Under the pieces are notes generated by a model, which was not told the DNA's origin, searched no databases, and saw only the letters and a program-made list of their open reading frames with translations. The translations under genes and the position numbers were made by a program. This document shows, one piece after another, positions 48,552-48,949 of a stretch of DNA of 48,949 bases (position 1 is its first letter; each line of letters starts with the position of its first letter). The DNA lies in the NCBI GenBank assembly GCA_017648065.1, contig JAGCJJ010000084.1, positions 1 through 48,949 on the forward strand, written 5' to 3'. The stretch is from Kiritimatiellia bacterium. Lineage in GTDB: Bacteria; Verrucomicrobiota; Kiritimatiellia; RFP12; UBA3636.

Positions 48552-48845
48552 CTCTGGGACATGAGACATGAGACGAGAGACGAGACCCGTATGACGATAG
48601 ACGTTAGACGTTGAGACTCCAATTAAATCTAATGAATAGATAGTAGTGAATAGTGAATAATTTAGGTAAAAGATAGAAATAAAATAAATTAGTCCTCAAG
48701 GTCCCCTAAGCGCTCAAAATTTTATATTCGCGCTAACGCTTCCGTTCAGGACGATTAGACGGTTAGACGATTGAACGACGAGAGACGTTAGACAACCTTT
48801 CCCGTCCAGACGGTTAGACGATTAGACGAGAGACTCAGCCACTTC

Positions 48846-48900
48846 CGCGTTGACACGCGTCCTTTCTTGCGTTGACACGCTCCCACCTGCATTGACATGC
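48846..48900. repeat. Cluster of three TGAC-loop hairpin elements
   Basis: CGCGTTGACACGCG (48846-48859), GCGTTGACACGC (48869-48880) and GCATTGACATGC (48889-48900), spaced about 20-22 bp. The last differs from the others by matched changes on both arms (GT/AC to AT/AT), so pairing is kept. Confidence 0.8.
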
Positions 48901-48949
48901 ATTGGACATGAGACGAGAGACATGAGACGAGAGACACGGACATTAGACC

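Larger units (their letters stand above)
48240..48949. repeat. Complex intergenic repeat field, right window edge
   Basis: About 700 bases with no credible ORF, built from short words in four zones. (1) 48250-48340: GGTAATA, GTGAATA, ATAACGAATA and AATTTAGGTAA, the reverse of the left-edge family. (2) A block at about 48310-48458 repeated at about 48646-48769, sharing GCGCTAACGCTTCCGT and CCTCAAGGTC. (3) Strings of TTAGACG-type units (for example 48440-48515, 48750-48770, 48800-48835) and GAGAC/ATGAGAC units (48555-48590, 48905-48940). (4) Four hairpin elements with a TGAC loop (48538, 48847, 48869, 48889). The array runs off the window. Confidence 0.9.

Noticed and set aside
48240..48949. 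CRISPR array
   Set aside because: Repeat units are short, degenerate and nested, spacers are not unique equal-length segments, and no cas genes are near.

Overview
The window looks like chromosome of an anaerobic, Gram-negative, AT-rich bacterium. Gram-negative evidence is an LPS-type heptosyltransferase (35691-36671), YidC with a large periplasmic domain, and several Sec-exported proteins. Anaerobic evidence is a HydG-type radical SAM enzyme. The glycan genes (GH2 beta-galactosidase, a secreted glycosidase-like protein, a beta-helix protein, a ThuA/Gfo-Idh-MocA pair) plus orphan EboE and double-DUF3857 proteins would suit a gut or animal-associated member of the PVC group (Lentisphaerae, Kiritimatiellae or Verrucomicrobia). 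That placement is inference; there is no rRNA here to test it.

Layout. 1-155: short tandem repeats. 177-4983 (+): rarA and mfd, replication/transcription-coupled DNA maintenance. 5063-10043 (-): secreted beta-helix protein and lacZ. 10246-12965 (-): the conserved rpmH-rnpA-yidD-yidC block, but without dnaA or recognisable DnaA boxes. 13309-19695 (+): secreted glycosidase-like protein, a solitary DppB-type permease and two GT2 glycosyltransferases; this is the most AT-rich part. 19787-29802 (-): ThuA and Gfo/Idh/MocA proteins, a cytidylate-kinase-like protein, a giant duplicated DUF3857/transglutaminase protein, a DEDDh exonuclease, an M23 peptidase and htpG. 29892-36671 (-): membrane zinc peptidase, then a tight six-gene unit (waaC/F-like, queA, hisF, nfo, eboE, nrnA). 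36876-44034 (-): compact UvrA, pyrimidine-nucleoside phosphorylase, acyl-CoA ligase, mraY, tRNA-Arg(UCU). 44221-48144 (-): hydG-like, BaiN-like flavoprotein, flavin reductase-like protein and upp, closely packed. 48240-48949: a gene-free repeat field.

Promoters are easy to read: eleven gene starts have a TTGxxx box and a TATAAT-like box separated by 17-18 bp, often with an extended TGn. Shine-Dalgarno sites are clear on many minus-strand genes and weak or absent on most plus-strand ones.

Most unusual signals: (1) a dispersed 12-bp word, consensus GTGGCAGGGTCT, found about ten times on both strands, in several reading frames and once between genes; (2) the right-end repeat field with four small hairpins whose stems co-vary, plus a duplicated ~125-150 bp block, and the same repeat family inverted at the left end; (3) a HydG homologue lacking the second cysteine of its C-terminal cluster motif; (4) a 1322-residue DUF3857/transglutaminase protein whose second half looks catalytically dead; (5) a UvrA that stops before the usual C-terminal tail and has an altered ABC signature in its first ATPase half.
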